Positions 8,190-18,704 are shown, numbered from the stretch's first letter. The stretch: DNA of 64,000 nucleotides from Rhodocyclales bacterium (GCA_028292505.1 JAQGMF010000009.1:1-64000), one strand, 5' to 3'. Program-made: numbers and translations. Notes: generated by a model from the letters alone, not told the origin.

Positions 8190-9536
8190 TCACGAAGGCT
8201 CAACGGCCACATTGCTCGATTCTTCAATGGTCGCTTCATGCTCTGCCGTACCCGCCAGCGCATTCGCCATTCTCAGCAGCGCGCGCGAATCGTTCTCGCC
8301 CATCTTGCCGGCTTTCAACACCAGCTCGCGCGAGAGCTTTTGCAAACGCCATGCGATTTCATTGAACACACAATGTGCTTCGAAGCGCGACTCGTCCAGT
8401 TCGTCGCCCTCAAGCTTGCCATCGAGCATCGGCAAGCTCGTGACGCCGGTACTGGCGAAGGCTTTCTGCACTTCCGCAAAGCGATCGAATGCCTCATCGA
8501 GTATCGTCTTCACCGCAGGCGACGTAGTGCTCGACTTCGCCACCAAGTCGTCATAAACGGTCAGTACGTCCGCAATACGCAAGAACACGGAATGCACGTT
8601 GGCATTCACGTCATGTTCGAGCGTTTCAATCTTCTCCGGTTTGGCACTGCGGCCCTCGCGCAGCAATTCATTGACCAGGGTGACCAGCTCCGGTTCGTGT
8701 TCGCCAGGCATGATCTTGAGCGCAATATCGATTCGGCTGAAAGCCGCTGGCTTTTGAACAAGCGCCGAGAGAATTTCCGCCAGCGCGAGAATGCGCCCCG
8801 CCGGCGAAATGGCTTGCGCACGCAGACTACGCGGATAGCCAAAGCCATCGGCATACTCATGGTGTTCCAATATGGCACGCTGCGTGGTCGTGTCGAAGCC
8901 GCAGACTTCACGCGCTAACGCTGCACCGATGATCGGGTGCGATGCATAGCTCATCCACTGCGTCGCGGTGAGCTTAGCGCCGCCCAGCACGGCAGGGTCC
9001 ACATACAACTCTCCCACGTCGTGAAACAGGCCGCCCAGACACATCGCCGCCATGAGTTGCGAATCGTTGTAGCGATAAGCGTTGCCGATACCCATCGCAA
9101 TCAGAGATGTCATCACTGCGTGGCGCGCGGCGTGTTCAGAGCGCGAGAATGCCACGGCGAGCAGCGTGCCCGCCGAAGCACTGAATTTGCATTTCGACAA
9201 CATGCCAACGGGATTTACGCGGCCCTGCGACCAGTTACAGATGCTGGCCAGCAACGGCAATTCCTCCAACACCTGTTCGGCAATGCGCACAAGCATGGCG
9301 CCGGAAGGTGGGTCGCCGGCGGCAATGCACACCTCGATCGGCTTGACAAGCTTGTGACTTATGATTTTGGCATACATCGCCGGCGACACTTTGGCGCCGC
9401 GGGCGAGCAGCTTGACCCCTTTTTCGGAATAGACATCCTCGCTGAGGGCAATATCTTGGGTTTCGGACAGATTTACGACGGCTTCGAGAAAGTGCTTGTT
9501 GGCCTGGGCGGGCACTGTCGGTAAAGCTCCGTTCAT
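8190..9536 (-). CDS. HD-GYP domain protein, candidate cyclic-di-GMP phosphodiesterase
   Basis: 448 residues. The central HD domain contains GGLFHDVGELYVDPAVL and, about 70 residues on, ILEHHEYADGFGYP, which matches the HD-GYP signature HHE-DGxGYP. In active HD-GYP enzymes the first motif is HDxGK; here the Lys is replaced by Glu, while the metal-binding His/Asp remain. Activity is therefore uncertain. The N-terminal 130 residues contain an ALSEDVYSEKG-like segment often seen before HD-GYP domains. The C-terminal 200 residues are helical and unassigned. It is the first gene of the cheR-cheB transcript, so it may link c-di-GMP to chemotaxis. Confidence 0.8.
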   Translation of the reverse strand: MNGALPTVPAQANKHFLEAVVNLSETQDIALSEDVYSEKGVKLLARGAKVSPAMYAKIISHKLVKPIEVCIAAGDPPSGAMLVRIAEQVLEELPLLASICNWSQGRVNPVGMLSKCKFSASAGTLLAVAFSRSEHAARHAVMTSLIAMGIGNAYRYNDSQLMAAMCLGGLFHDVGELYVDPAVLGGAKLTATQWMSYASHPIIGAALAREVCGFDTTTQRAILEHHEYADGFGYPRSLRAQAISPAGRILALAEILSALVQKPAAFSRIDIALKIMPGEHEPELVTLVNELLREGRSAKPEKIETLEHDVNANVHSVFLRIADVLTVYDDLVAKSSTTSPAVKTILDEAFDRFAEVQKAFASTGVTSLPMLDGKLEGDELDESRFEAHCVFNEIAWRLQKLSRELVLKAGKMGENDSRALLRMANALAGTAEHEATIEESSNVAVEPS

Positions 9537-9666
9537 AGTGAAACCCCGTAAGAGAATACGTGCCGTGAGCCGAGTCGGCCCAAGGCGCCTCGCTATCAGT
9601 CAAAGATCAAGCTGCCCCTGGGAGCTTCTATCCGAGCCCCTCCGCTTGTTTCCTCTATCAGAACTC

Positions 9667-9693
9667 TTAACGGCAGAACCGCGCATGAATTGA
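9667..9693 (-). promoter_or_regulatory. Candidate FliA-type promoter upstream of HD-GYP/cheR/cheB
   Basis: On the minus strand GCCGTTAA (7 of 8 to the sigma-28 -10) lies 11 nt from a weak -35 (TCAATTCA). It is about 130 nt upstream of the HD-GYP start. Confidence 0.4.
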
Positions 9694-9804
9694 GTGAAAA
9701 GTTCAAATAGCCGACGACCGTCGTCTGGTCTTGGGGCGATTCGCAACGCAGTTTGCTAGAACGCTTACAATCACTACTTACACGCAAATGCTTACCCGAA
9801 ACTC

Positions 9805-10257
9805 ATGGCATCAGATCGCCCCATTTTGCTGGTCGAAGATAACCCAGATGACGAAGCGCTGACCCTGCGTGCCTTCGGTAAGCATCGGATCCCTAATCAG
9901 ATCGTGGTGGCGCGGGACGGCGTAGAGGCCCTGGATTATCTTTTCGGCACGGGACAATACGCCGACCGCGACGTGGCCGAATTGCCCGCCGTCGTCTTGC
10001 TGGATCTGAAATTGCCGCGCATCGACGGCTTGGAGGTCTTACGACGCATTCGCGCGGACGCGCGGACGGCCTTGCTGCCCGTCGTGGTGCTGACCACTTC
10101 GCGCGAGGCGCAGGATATCCATGAGGCGTATAGCCTTGGCGCCAATAGCTATATCCGCAAACCAGTCGATTTCGAGCAATTCCTGCTCGCTGTCGGCCAG
10201 TTGGGTACCTACTGGCTGACGCTCAACGAGCCTTCGGACAGCCGCAGCGCTTATTGA
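9805..10257 (+). CDS. Stand-alone response regulator (Rcp1-like receiver)
   Basis: 150-residue single receiver domain with no output domain. Acid pocket Glu11-Asp12 (LLVEDNPDDEAL), acceptor Asp67 in VVLLDLKLPRIDG, Thr-Thr in VVLTTSRE, Lys in YIRKPVDF. The NPDDE start and the VEALDYLFG segment with its loop are typical of the Rcp1 subgroup, which often partners with phytochrome-like or PAS histidine kinases. It is divergent from the chemotaxis block and convergent with the isc operon, so it is probably a monocistronic gene. Its kinase is not identifiable in this window. Confidence 0.9.
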   Translation: MASDRPILLVEDNPDDEALTLRAFGKHRIPNQIVVARDGVEALDYLFGTGQYADRDVAELPAVVLLDLKLPRIDGLEVLRRIRADARTALLPVVVLTTSREAQDIHEAYSLGANSYIRKPVDFEQFLLAVGQLGTYWLTLNEPSDSRSAY

Positions 10258-10295
10258 GCTTCATCGAACGAAGGGCTTACCGCTAGTCGGAAGGC

Positions 10296-10490
10296 CTATT
10301 CGCGCTCTTCGATCCACGCTGCCTGGATCGCCTCCAGGATGCGCTCGCCGCAACGTTTGGGATCGTCATCGAATTCGGGCAAGGCCAACACCCATTTCAT
10401 CAGATCGACAAAGTTGAGCTTCGTCGGGTCAACATCGGGATGCGCTTCGGCCAGTTCGATTGCAATATCAAGCGTGTCGGTCCACTTCAT
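10296..10490 (-). CDS. iscX: IscX, Fe-S cluster assembly accessory protein
   Basis: 64 residues, highly acidic. It shows the IscX pattern MKWTDTLDIAIELAEAHPDVDP, then FVDLMKWVLALPEFDDDP and the end EAIQAAWIEE. IscX binds IscS and iron and modulates the rate of cluster assembly. Its ATG overlaps the stop of fdx by 4 nt, so it is translationally coupled, and it is the last gene of the isc operon. Confidence 0.95.
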   Translation of the reverse strand: MKWTDTLDIAIELAEAHPDVDPTKLNFVDLMKWVLALPEFDDDPKRCGERILEAIQAAWIEERE

Positions 10491-10834
10491 TTCCTGCCTC
10501 CGCCTTCGCTCGCGAGGTTAATGGTGTAACGAGGGATCTCGATTACCAGTGGCGTCTGCGCCACAATGGCCTGACACGACAGGCGTGAATTGGGTTCGAG
10601 TCCCCAGGCCTTGTCGAGCATGTCCTCTTCCAGTTCGTCGGCGTCACCCAGCGACTGGAAACCTTCGCGCACGATCACATGACAGGTTGTACAAGCGCAG
10701 GACTTCTCGCAGGCATGCTCGATTTCAATACCGTTATCGAGCAAGGCATCGCAGATCGACTCGCCGGGCTCGACTTCAAGCACCGCGCCATCGGGGCATA
10801 ACTCGACGTGAGGCAAGACCAATAACTGAGTCAT
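10487..10834 (-). CDS. fdx: [2Fe-2S] ferredoxin of the isc system
   Basis: 115 residues. Ligand cysteines Cys42, Cys48, Cys51 and Cys87 match adrenodoxin-type ferredoxins, plus Cys46, which E. coli Fdx also has. The C-terminus RYTINLASEG is typical of Isc ferredoxins. It supplies electrons during cluster assembly on IscU. The start is 22 nt after hscA and the stop overlaps iscX. Confidence 0.96.
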   Translation of the reverse strand: MTQLLVLPHVELCPDGAVLEVEPGESICDALLDNGIEIEHACEKSCACTTCHVIVREGFQSLGDADELEEDMLDKAWGLEPNSRLSCQAIVAQTPLVIEIPRYTINLASEGGGRK

Positions 10835-10856
10835 TCGATATATTCCAAAGGCATAC

Positions 10857-12719
10857 TTACAAGCTATCGACGCGGCTTCCGGTCAGCGCCGTGCGGATCG
10901 CCTTGTCCATGCGTCGCGCCGCAAAATCGGCCGTCGCCGCAGACAGAACTTCTATCGCGGCTTTGATCACCAGATGATCCACACCTTCACGCGCCACAAC
11001 CAGCGCAGCGATGGCGGTATCGATGCGCTGTGCTTCGGCAAGCGAGAGCAGATCGGCATCTTCCGCCAAGGCCTGACGCGTGGCTTCGATCAGGCGTTCG
11101 GCATCAACCTTCTGTTCGCGCAGGGCACGCGCCTTCATGTCATCTGTCGCGTGTTCAAAACCTGCCTTGAGCATGTTCGCCACTTCATCATCGGAGAGGC
11201 CGTAGCTCGGTTTGACCGTCACGTTGGCCTCGATACCCGTTGTCTGCTCGCGCGCAGCAACTGACAGCAAACCGTCGGCGTCGATCTGGAAGGTCACGCG
11301 GATGCGAGCCGCGCCCGCCACCAGCGGCGGGATGCCACGCAGCTCGAAGCGTGCCAACGATCGGCAATCGCTCACGAGTTCACGCTCACCCTGTACGACG
11401 TGGATCGACATCGCCGTCTGCCCGTCCTTGAAGGTCGTGAACTCTTGCGCCTTGGCCACGGGAATCGTCGCATTGCGCGGCACGATCTTTTCGACCAGGC
11501 CGCCCATCGTCTCCAGACCCAATGACAAAGGGATAACATCGAGCAGCAGCCAATCTTCGTCGGCGCGGCGATTGCCCGCAAGGACATTGGCCTGCACGGC
11601 GGCACCAATCGCCACGACCTTATCCGGATCGATATCCGTAAAAGGCGCACGGCCGAAAAACGTTTTCACCGCAGCGCGCAGATGCGGCATGCGCGTGGCG
11701 CCACCGACCAGCACGACGGCCTCGATATCCGCCACTTTCAGCACAGCATCGCGCAGCGCTTTCTTGACCGGCTGCAGACAGCGCTCGACCAAGCCTTGCG
11801 TCAGCGACTGGAATACTTCTGCGGTTACATTGACGGTACGCACGCCGCCACCCAACTGCGGCACCTTGGCCACGACAGACGCATCGGTCGTCAAGGCTTC
11901 CTTGGCGCGACGCGCTTCGGACAATAGCGCTCTATTCGCGCCGCAATCCAGATCGGCACCTGCAGCCTGTTTGTGCAGCCAATGCGCAAGCAGCTCATCG
12001 AAATCATCGCCGCCCAGCGCCGAATCGCCGCTGGTTGCCATCACTTCGAACACCCCGCGCGAAAGGCGCAAAATAGAGAAATCAAAGGTGCCGCCGCCCA
12101 GATCGAACACAGCATAAATGCCTTCCGCCGCTTCATCCAGGCCATACGCGATGGCGGCTGCGGTCGGCTCGTTGAGCAAGCGCAAAACGTTGAGCCCGGC
12201 CAGACGCGCAGCGTCCTTGGTAGCCTGGCGTTGCGCATCGTCGAAGTAAGCAGGCACCGTGATCACAGCGCCAATCAGATCGCCGCCCAGGCTCTCCTCC
12301 GCACGCGCACGCAGCACCTTTAGAATCTCTGCCGATACTTCGACCGGACTGCGTGGCCCTATCACGGTATTGATACGTACCATGCCAGCGGCATCAACGA
12401 GATCGTAGCGCGCACGCATGCCAGGGTCCGCGTCGACAGGGCCGCGCCCCATCAGCCGCTTCACCGAGGCGATGGTATTGCGTGGATCGGTGGATTCGGC
12501 AGCCAACGCCTCCGTGCCAACGACTGTCGCACCGCCTCTTAAATAGCGCACCACGGAAGGCAACAGGATGCGGCCCGTGTCGTCGGGCAGACATTCGGGA
12601 AGCGAATGACGCACGGTTGCCACCAGGGAATTGGTCGTACCCAGATCGATACCGACTGCCAGCCTGTGCTGGTGGGGTGCTGTCGATTCACCGGGTTCGG
12701 AAAGTTGCAGTAAGGCCAT
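10857..12719 (-). CDS. hscA: HscA, Hsp70-type chaperone for Fe-S cluster transfer
   Basis: 620 residues, the usual HscA length. The ATPase domain starts with [16 protein letters not shown] and includes [22 protein letters not shown] and [17 protein letters not shown]. The substrate-binding domain ends in a helical lid. HscA, with HscB, recognises the LPPVK motif of IscU (present in the IscU gene below) and drives cluster release. It follows hscB by 12 nt. Confidence 0.97.
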   Translation of the reverse strand: MALLQLSEPGESTAPHQHRLAVGIDLGTTNSLVATVRHSLPECLPDDTGRILLPSVVRYLRGGATVVGTEALAAESTDPRNTIASVKRLMGRGPVDADPGMRARYDLVDAAGMVRINTVIGPRSPVEVSAEILKVLRARAEESLGGDLIGAVITVPAYFDDAQRQATKDAARLAGLNVLRLLNEPTAAAIAYGLDEAAEGIYAVFDLGGGTFDFSILRLSRGVFEVMATSGDSALGGDDFDELLAHWLHKQAAGADLDCGANRALLSEARRAKEALTTDASVVAKVPQLGGGVRTVNVTAEVFQSLTQGLVERCLQPVKKALRDAVLKVADIEAVVLVGGATRMPHLRAAVKTFFGRAPFTDIDPDKVVAIGAAVQANVLAGNRRADEDWLLLDVIPLSLGLETMGGLVEKIVPRNATIPVAKAQEFTTFKDGQTAMSIHVVQGERELVSDCRSLARFELRGIPPLVAGAARIRVTFQIDADGLLSVAAREQTTGIEANVTVKPSYGLSDDEVANMLKAGFEHATDDMKARALREQKVDAERLIEATRQALAEDADLLSLAEAQRIDTAIAALVVAREGVDHLVIKAAIEVLSAATADFAARRMDKAIRTALTGSRVDSL

Positions 12720-12731
12720 CGGTTATCCGGC

Positions 12732-13244
12732 TCAGTTATCTAGGACTGCCAACGCATCATCGATTTCGCTGCGCAACTTTTCCATGAACATCAAACGCCG
12801 CACCAGCTCTGCGCTGGCGGCGAGATCGTTGGCGTCGTCGAGCGCATGCTGCAAATCATCCAGCATCACCCCTTCGTCGCGCTGCAAATCCTGCTCCAGG
12901 CGCTGCAGGGCGGACGCATTGCCCGCGGCTTCCTCGACCGCTTCGCGCCACGCCATCTGTTGCATGAGAAATGCATGTGACATCGCTGTGTTACGTTCGG
13001 CATCGATTTCCATGCCACGGCGTGCCAACAAGTAGCGGGCACGCTCGACAGGATTGCGCAAGGCGCGATAGGCCTCGTTGGCATGCGTCGCCCACTGCAT
13101 GGCGACGCGACGCTCTGCCTCGGAACGATGCGCAAAACGGTCAGGGTGAACCTGTGCCTGCACATTGCGATAAGCCGCTTCGAGCGCGGCTCTATGCAGA
13201 TCGAATTTCTCGGGAAGATGGAAAAGGGAAAAGTAGTCTTGCAT
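12732..13244 (-). CDS. hscB: HscB, J-domain co-chaperone
   Basis: 170 residues. The N-terminal J domain starts at DYFSLFHLPEKFDL and carries the HPD motif (VHPDRFAHRSEAERR) that stimulates HscA ATPase. The C-terminal three-helix part binds IscU. It lies between iscA, with an 83 nt gap in which no gene is seen, and hscA. Confidence 0.96.
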   Translation of the reverse strand: MQDYFSLFHLPEKFDLHRAALEAAYRNVQAQVHPDRFAHRSEAERRVAMQWATHANEAYRALRNPVERARYLLARRGMEIDAERNTAMSHAFLMQQMAWREAVEEAAGNASALQRLEQDLQRDEGVMLDDLQHALDDANDLAASAELVRRLMFMEKLRSEIDDALAVLDN

Positions 13245-13327
13245 GAGGGCCGACTTATTTGGCGTGGCTTATTTGGCATGGGTGTGGCATGCCCGCACAG
13301 ACGAGGCTTGAGCGATCGGCAAGCGCG

Positions 13328-13651
13328 TCAGACGTTAAAGGATTCGCCGCAACCGCACTCGTTCTTGACGTTGGGATTGTTGAACTTGAAACCCTCGTTC
13401 AAGCCCTCGCGCACGAAATCCAGTTCCGTACCATCGATATACGGCAAGCTCTTCGGGTCCACCAGCACCTTCAATCCATGACTTTCGAACACCAGGTCAT
13501 CGGTAGCTTCCGCATCCGCGTACTCCAGCTTGTACGCCATGCCGGAGCAGCCGGTGGTCTTCACGCCGAGGCGCACGCCCACGCCCTTGCCACGTTTGGC
13601 AATGAACTTGGCAACGTGATTTGCAGCCGCTTCACTCAGAGTCACAGACAT
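13328..13651 (-). CDS. iscA: IscA, A-type Fe-S carrier
   Basis: 107 residues of the HesB/IscA family. The three conserved cysteines are in [13 protein letters not shown] and the C-terminal ECGCGESF. It acts as an Fe-S (or iron) carrier downstream of IscU. It lies 31 nt after iscU. Confidence 0.96.
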   Translation of the reverse strand: MSVTLSEAAANHVAKFIAKRGKGVGVRLGVKTTGCSGMAYKLEYADAEATDDLVFESHGLKVLVDPKSLPYIDGTELDFVREGLNEGFKFNNPNVKNECGCGESFNV

Positions 13652-13682
13652 GATTCAATAATCCTTAGAAATTCAACCGCTC

Positions 13683-14066
13683 TCAGGCGTGCTTCTTCTT
13701 GTAATCCTCGACGGCGGCCTTGATGGCATCCTCTGCGAGGATCGAGCAGTGGATCTTCACCGGCGGCAGTGCCAGCTCTTCGGCGATCTGCGTGTTCTTG
13801 ATGTTGACCGCTTCGTCCAGCGTCTTGCCCTTGACCCATTCGGTCACCAGCGAGCTCGACGCGATTGCAGAGCCGCAACCGTAAGTCTTGAACTTCGCAT
13901 CTTCGATGAGGCCGGTCTTGGCATTCACCTTGATCTGCAGCTTCATCACGTCGCCGCAAGCCGGCGCGCCGACCATGCCGGTACCCACCTCGATGTCGCC
14001 CTTTTCAAAGGAACCCACATTGCGCGGATTTTCGTAGTGATCCAGAACTTTGTCGCTATATGCCAT
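13683..14066 (-). CDS. iscU: IscU, Fe-S cluster scaffold
   Basis: 127 residues. The scaffold cysteines lie in GAPACGDVMKLQI, TYGCGSAIASSS and KIHCSILAED. The Asp after the first Cys is present, as is the HscA-binding LPPVK. Clusters assemble here from IscS sulfur. It is 42 nt downstream of iscS. Confidence 0.98.
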   Translation of the reverse strand: MAYSDKVLDHYENPRNVGSFEKGDIEVGTGMVGAPACGDVMKLQIKVNAKTGLIEDAKFKTYGCGSAIASSSLVTEWVKGKTLDEAVNIKNTQIAEELALPPVKIHCSILAEDAIKAAVEDYKKKHA

Positions 14067-14108
14067 TTCAATCTCCAGTCAGTGAGAGGTTTTCCTCTCA
14101 CTCAATAA

Positions 14109-15317
14109 TCAATGTGCTGCCCACTGCACCGTATTCAAGTCGATACCATCCTTGAACATGTCCCACAAGGGTGAGAGTTCGCGCAGTTTGCCGACTTTCT
14201 GACGCAGCAGCTCAACAGTGAAATCGACGTCTTCTTCGGTGGTAAAACGCCCGATCGTGAAGCGGATAGAACTATGTGCCAATTCGTCGTTGCGTCCCAG
14301 TGCGCGCAGCACATAGGAAGGTTCCAGCGAAGCCGAGGTACACGCCGAGCCAGACGACACTGCCACATCCTTGATCGCCATGATCAGCGACTCGCCTTCG
14401 ACGTATGCAAAACTCATATTCAGATTGTGCGGTACGCGATGCTCGAGATCGCCATTGACGAAGGTTTCTTCGATGGTGGACAAGCCCTTGAGCAGGCGAT
14501 CACGCAAAGCACGGATACGCAGATTCTCAGTCGCCATTTCTGCCTTGGCAAGGCGGAAAGCCTCGCCCATGCCGACGATCTGGTGCGTCGCCAGCGTGCC
14601 CGAACGCATGCCGCGCTCGTGACCGCCACCATGCATCTGCGCTTCCAGACGCACACGTGGCTTGCGGCGCACATACAAGGCGCCGATGCCTTTGGGGCCG
14701 TAGGTCTTGTGTGCCGAGAAGGACATGAGATCGACCTTCAACTTCGACAGATCGATGTCGACCTTGCCCGTCGCCTGTGCCGCATCGACGTGGAAAATAA
14801 TGCCCTTGTCGCGACAGATTTCACCAATCTGCTCGACAGGTTGAATCACGCCGATTTCGTTGTTCACGAACATCACGGAGACGAGAATCGTGTCCGGCCG
14901 CAATGCACTCTTGAACGCTTCCAGATTGAGCAGACCATCTTCCTGCACTTCCAGATACGTCACTTCAAAACCCTGGCGCTCCAGCTCGCGCATGGTATCG
15001 AGAACAGCCTTGTGCTCGGTCTTGAGCGTGATGAGATGCTTACCCTTGCCCACATAGAAATTGGCGGCGCCCTTGATGGCAAGATTGTTCGATTCGGTTG
15101 CACCGGAGGTCCACACGATCTCTTTGGCATCCGCGCCGACCAGCGCCGCAACGTGAGCACGTGCTTGTTCGGTCGCTTCTTCCGCTTCCCAGCCATAGGC
15201 GTGCGAGCGGCTCGCCGGATTGCCGAAATGCTCGGTCAACCACGGAATCATTTTCTCGGCCACGCGCGGATCGACCGGCGTAGTCGCGGAGTAATCAAGG
15301 TAAATCGGATACTTCAT
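14109..15317 (-). CDS. iscS: IscS, housekeeping cysteine desulfurase
   Basis: 402 residues from ATG 15317 ([16 protein letters not shown]); E. coli IscS has 404. An upstream in-frame start at 15350 only adds unrelated sequence. PLP lysine in [12 protein letters not shown], catalytic Cys in [14 protein letters not shown]. The enzyme takes sulfur from cysteine for Fe-S clusters and tRNA thiolation. The C-terminus ends [10 protein letters not shown], the IscU-binding tail. It is preceded by a second, less similar desulfurase gene in the same operon. Confidence 0.97.
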   Translation of the reverse strand: MKYPIYLDYSATTPVDPRVAEKMIPWLTEHFGNPASRSHAYGWEAEEATEQARAHVAALVGADAKEIVWTSGATESNNLAIKGAANFYVGKGKHLITLKTEHKAVLDTMRELERQGFEVTYLEVQEDGLLNLEAFKSALRPDTILVSVMFVNNEIGVIQPVEQIGEICRDKGIIFHVDAAQATGKVDIDLSKLKVDLMSFSAHKTYGPKGIGALYVRRKPRVRLEAQMHGGGHERGMRSGTLATHQIVGMGEAFRLAKAEMATENLRIRALRDRLLKGLSTIEETFVNGDLEHRVPHNLNMSFAYVEGESLIMAIKDVAVSSGSACTSASLEPSYVLRALGRNDELAHSSIRFTIGRFTTEEDVDFTVELLRQKVGKLRELSPLWDMFKDGIDLNTVQWAAH

Positions 15318-15357
15318 CGTTCGCTCCAAGGGGAAGCCATTGTCATACAAACTATTT

Positions 15358-16509
15358 TCAAACAGTCATTGCCGCGAGTTGCCGTAGCTGCATCAAGGTT
15401 TCACGCAACACTTCCACGAAGCGTTTCACATCATCCAGTTTCGTCGTGGCACTCATGCTCACACGCACCGCGCCGCGCGCCAATGCCGGTGCCACGCCCA
15501 TCGACAGTAGCGTATGCGACGGCTCAGGATTAGCGCTCGAGCACGCCGCGCCGCTCGCCACTGCGAATCCCGCACGGTCCAGCTTGCCCACCAGCGTGTC
15601 GCCATCGATACCTTCGAACGCGAAGTAGCTTGTATTCGGCAAGCGTGGTTCGACGCCACCAAACACCTGTGCGCCCAACGCCGGCAAAGCGGCTTCCAGT
15701 ACATCGCGCGCGACACGCATACGTTCACTACGTTCTGACAACTCGCTACTCACCAACTCGCACGCCCTGCCAAAACCGACGATTGCAGCCACATTCTCGG
15801 TCCCTGAGCGCAAACCGCGCTCGTGTCCGCCGCCTGCAATCAGGGGCTGCAACTCCAGGCGCTTGTCCAGCACCAAAGCCCCCGCACCAATCGGGCCACC
15901 AATCTTGTGCGATGACAACGTCATTGCATGCACACCCAGCTCGCGAAATGCTATCGGCATCTTTCCAAGTGCCTGCACTGCATCGCTATGCACATAGCCA
16001 CCCAACTGCCGCACGCTAGCTACCAACGCAGCCACATCGTTCACCGCACCACATTCATTGTTCGCAAGCATCTGCGACACTAGCAGCGGACGCTTTGAAG
16101 TCAGCATCGCCTGCGCGGCAGCCATATCCAGATGACCATTGGGTGTCACCGCCAATTCCAGCACCGACCATCCCTGCTTCACCAGTTGCCGCGCCGGTTC
16201 GCGCACACAGGGATGTTCCGTCGCGCCGATTGCAATGACACTTGGCTTGAAAACCGCCGCGGCGCCCTTGACGAACAGATTGTTCGCTTCCGAGCCGCCG
16301 CTGGTAAAAACCACTTCGGTCGCATGAGCGCCCACCGCGGCCGCTACCTGTTGCCGCGCGCGATCGATAGCATCGCGCGCTTGCCTGCCATATTCATGTC
16401 GACTCGAAGCATTGCCAAAGCGTTCGCGCAAATAGGGCACCATTGCTTCAAACACGCGTGAATCGATCTGCGTGCTGGCATTGCTATCGAGATATACCGG
16501 TGCAAACAC
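15358..16509 (-). CDS. Second cysteine desulfurase, NifS/IscS-like
   Basis: 383 residues of class V aminotransferase fold. PLP Lys in [14 protein letters not shown]; active-site loop [16 protein letters not shown] carries the catalytic Cys; substrate region [14 protein letters not shown]. It is a full-length enzyme about 20 residues shorter than IscS and without its IscU-binding tail. It lies 16 nt after iscR and 41 nt before iscS, so it is co-regulated with them. Its role is unclear: a duplicated desulfurase, perhaps for tRNA or cofactor thiolation. All catalytic residues appear intact. Confidence 0.88.
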   Translation of the reverse strand: MFAPVYLDSNASTQIDSRVFEAMVPYLRERFGNASSRHEYGRQARDAIDRARQQVAAAVGAHATEVVFTSGGSEANNLFVKGAAAVFKPSVIAIGATEHPCVREPARQLVKQGWSVLELAVTPNGHLDMAAAQAMLTSKRPLLVSQMLANNECGAVNDVAALVASVRQLGGYVHSDAVQALGKMPIAFRELGVHAMTLSSHKIGGPIGAGALVLDKRLELQPLIAGGGHERGLRSGTENVAAIVGFGRACELVSSELSERSERMRVARDVLEAALPALGAQVFGGVEPRLPNTSYFAFEGIDGDTLVGKLDRAGFAVASGAACSSANPEPSHTLLSMGVAPALARGAVRVSMSATTKLDDVKRFVEVLRETLMQLRQLAAMTV

Positions 16510-16525
16510 CGCTGCTTCCTATTCG

Positions 16526-17011
16526 TTACGCCTGCGCAGATGCAGTATCCGTGCGGCACTCCCGCGCCTCGCGGAACATCGTCACCTCATGTTCATTGCT
16601 GCAACGCTGACGTTGTTGTTCGACCAAGCCCGCCAAGGTCACCGAGCCCAGATACTCGAACATGCGTTTGTTGAGATTGGTCCATAAGTCGTGCGTCATG
16701 CAGCGACCTTCGTCATGGCAATTTTCCTTGCCACCACACTGTGTCGCGTCCAACGGCTCATCCACCGCAATGACAACATCCGCTACGGATATGGCATCCA
16801 TTGGCTTCGCCAGGTTATAACCGCCGCCAGGGCCACGCACACTGGCTACCAGCGCATGCCGACGCAGCTTGCCGAACAACTGCTCCAGATAAGACAAGGA
16901 AATGCCTTGGCGCTCGCTGATGCCAGCCAGCGTCACCGGCCCTTCGCCCTGGCGCATGGCCAGATCGATCATCGCCGTCACGGCAAATCGTCCCTTGGTA
17001 GTCAGCCTCAT
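16526..17011 (-). CDS. iscR: IscR, Fe-S sensing Rrf2 regulator of the isc operon
   Basis: 161 residues from ATG 17011 ([11 protein letters not shown]). The winged helix is followed by the cluster ligands Cys92, Cys98, Cys104 and His107, at the same numbers as in E. coli IscR. The [2Fe-2S] form represses isc transcription. The longer ORF upstream would run through the promoter, so it is rejected. It is the first gene of the isc operon. Confidence 0.97.
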   Translation of the reverse strand: MRLTTKGRFAVTAMIDLAMRQGEGPVTLAGISERQGISLSYLEQLFGKLRRHALVASVRGPGGGYNLAKPMDAISVADVVIAVDEPLDATQCGGKENCHDEGRCMTHDLWTNLNKRMFEYLGSVTLAGLVEQQRQRCSNEHEVTMFREARECRTDTASAQA

Positions 17012-17053
17012 GCTGTCAGCCTCATTTCGGTCTTTGGCGGAGGGTAAATGCAA

Positions 17054-17106
17054 ATACCCGATCAATTTTGTCAAGTATAAAATACCCGACCAAATCAATC
17101 AAGGTT
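17054..17106 (-). promoter_or_regulatory. isc operon promoter with tandem IscR type-1 boxes
   Basis: On the minus strand a -35 TTGATT (17097-17102) is separated by exactly 17 nt from a -10 TATACT (17074-17079). Two similar 25-nt elements, at 17054-17078 and about 17082-17106, each contain the plus-strand start ATACCCGA and a TCAAG-like half. They resemble the E. coli type-1 IscR site and overlap the -10 and -35. Autorepression by cluster-loaded IscR is inferred. Confidence 0.8.
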
Positions 17107-17137
17107 TTTGCAGCGCGGCAAACAAGCTCAGGCAGTT

Positions 17138-17884
17138 TCAATCGACGATTCGCGACAGATAGTCGTGGTCGAACTCCTTGCAAACAGGATCGTCCGCGTC
17201 GCCACACAACCCCGCTTCCTTAAGACGTGTGACCAAGGCGTCAATGCGCTTGTCCTGCTCGGCTGCGTGGTCCAGCAAAGCGTGCAACGCTTTGGAGAGC
17301 GGATCGTCCATATCGCGCGTAATGCCGTACGCCGAAAAACCCTGCACGTCGGCGCTGTGTTCACGATCCTGCGTTTCGATGATGCGCGCCGGAATCCCCA
17401 CGGCAGTTGCGCCAGCGGGAATTGGCTTGGTCACCACAGCGTTGGAACCAATCTTGGCACCCTCCCCGACCGTAAAGCCGCCCAGAACTTTCGCGCCAGC
17501 GCCCACCACGACGCTGCGCTCAAGCGTCGGATGGCGTTTGACACCGCGATACAGCGACGTGCCCCCCAGGGTCACGCCCTGATAGATCGTGCAGTCATCA
17601 CCGATCTCCGCTGTCTCGCCGATGACAACGCCCGTACCATGATCGATGAACACGCGCCGACCGATCTTCGCGCCGGGATGAATTTCGATACCTGTCCACC
17701 AGCGCGACGCCTGCGACACGCAACGGCCCAACCAAAAAAAGCCTCGTTGCCATAAACCATGCGCAATGCGATGCATGAACAACGCGTGAATGCCCGGATA
17801 GCAGGTGAGCACCTCCAGCCTGCTGCGTGCAGCGGGATCCCGCGCCAATACGCTGCTGATGTCTTCACGCAAATGGGCAAACAT
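17138..17884 (-). CDS. cysE: Serine O-acetyltransferase CysE
   Basis: 248 residues from ATG 17884 ([17 protein letters not shown]); an in-frame start at 17956 is less typical. Left-handed beta-helix transferase: an N-terminal helical domain, then hexapeptide repeats with [21 protein letters not shown] and [15 protein letters not shown]. It makes O-acetylserine, the precursor of cysteine. The short-type enzyme next to isc genes makes sense because cysteine is the sulfur donor of IscS. It lies about 35 nt after trmJ and some 55 nt upstream of the isc promoter. Confidence 0.93.
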   Translation of the reverse strand: MFAHLREDISSVLARDPAARSRLEVLTCYPGIHALFMHRIAHGLWQRGFFWLGRCVSQASRWWTGIEIHPGAKIGRRVFIDHGTGVVIGETAEIGDDCTIYQGVTLGGTSLYRGVKRHPTLERSVVVGAGAKVLGGFTVGEGAKIGSNAVVTKPIPAGATAVGIPARIIETQDREHSADVQGFSAYGITRDMDDPLSKALHALLDHAAEQDKRIDALVTRLKEAGLCGDADDPVCKEFDHDYLSRIVD

Positions 17885-17918
17885 GGAAGGCCTTTTCAAA
17901 AACCGATGAAAGAAACGC

Positions 17919-18704
17919 TCAGGTATTCGACGATTCCGACCGCGTCTCGGCCTCAATTGTACCGGCGCGCCGATGCGCCAGTGGACGCTCGAAGAAACTG
18001 ATCATTCCGCGCAGGATATTTACTTCGTCGCGTTCGAGTGCGATGCGTCCGAACATGCGGCGCAAACGCGGCATCAACCGCTTCGGATTAGCTGGATCGA
18101 AAAAACCCGTTGCCGTCGTTGCACGCTCGATGTGCTGCATCAGCTGTTCAACCTCGTCAACTGTTGCCAAGGCTGCATCCATCGCCGGCGCTTGGCCGAG
18201 GGCCACCGTCGCCATGCGCATTTCGTAAGACATAAGCTGCACGGCGGCGCCAAGATTGAGCGAAGCGTAGTCTGGATTAGCGGGAATCATCACCGGCAAC
18301 TGGCACAAGGCAAGATCCTCGTTCGACAAGCCGTAAGTCTCGTTGCCGAACACCAGTGCGACCTGCTCGTCTGCGGCGACGCGTTGGCTCAAGGTTTGCG
18401 CAGCATCGCGCGACCATTGCATCGGTAACGATAACTCACGGCGGCGCGAAGTCATTGCAGCAGCCATCGTCACGCCGACCAGGGCTTCGCCCAAGGTCTC
18501 GGTCACAATCGCCCGGTCCAGCACGTCTGTCGCTCCCGAGGCGCGCGTATGGGCTTCCGCATGCGGAAAAGATTTGGGCCGAACCAGATAAAGCGACGAC
18601 AAACCCATCGTCTTCATCGCGCGCGCCGCAGCACCGATATTTCCCGGGTGACTGGGTTGCACCAGCACGACACGAACACGGCTCAAAGCCGACTGATCCG
18701 ACAT
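17919..18704 (-). CDS. trmJ: tRNA (Cm32/Um32) methyltransferase TrmJ
   Basis: SPOUT methyltransferase, 261 residues from ATG 18704 ([16 protein letters not shown]); a longer start at 18773 would abut the divergent suhB start. N-terminal motif [18 protein letters not shown], then [14 protein letters not shown] and [14 protein letters not shown], which form the knotted SAM-binding site. It 2'-O-methylates position 32 of certain tRNAs. It is divergent from suhB. Confidence 0.93.
   Translation of the reverse strand: MSDQSALSRVRVVLVQPSHPGNIGAAARAMKTMGLSSLYLVRPKSFPHAEAHTRASGATDVLDRAIVTETLGEALVGVTMAAAMTSRRRELSLPMQWSRDAAQTLSQRVAADEQVALVFGNETYGLSNEDLALCQLPVMIPANPDYASLNLGAAVQLMSYEMRMATVALGQAPAMDAALATVDEVEQLMQHIERATTATGFFDPANPKRLMPRLRRMFGRIALERDEVNILRGMISFFERPLAHRRAGTIEAETRSESSNT

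Noticed and set aside
14274-15533. 419-aa plus-strand ORF over iscS
   Set aside because: Antisense shadow; iscS motifs are unequivocal.
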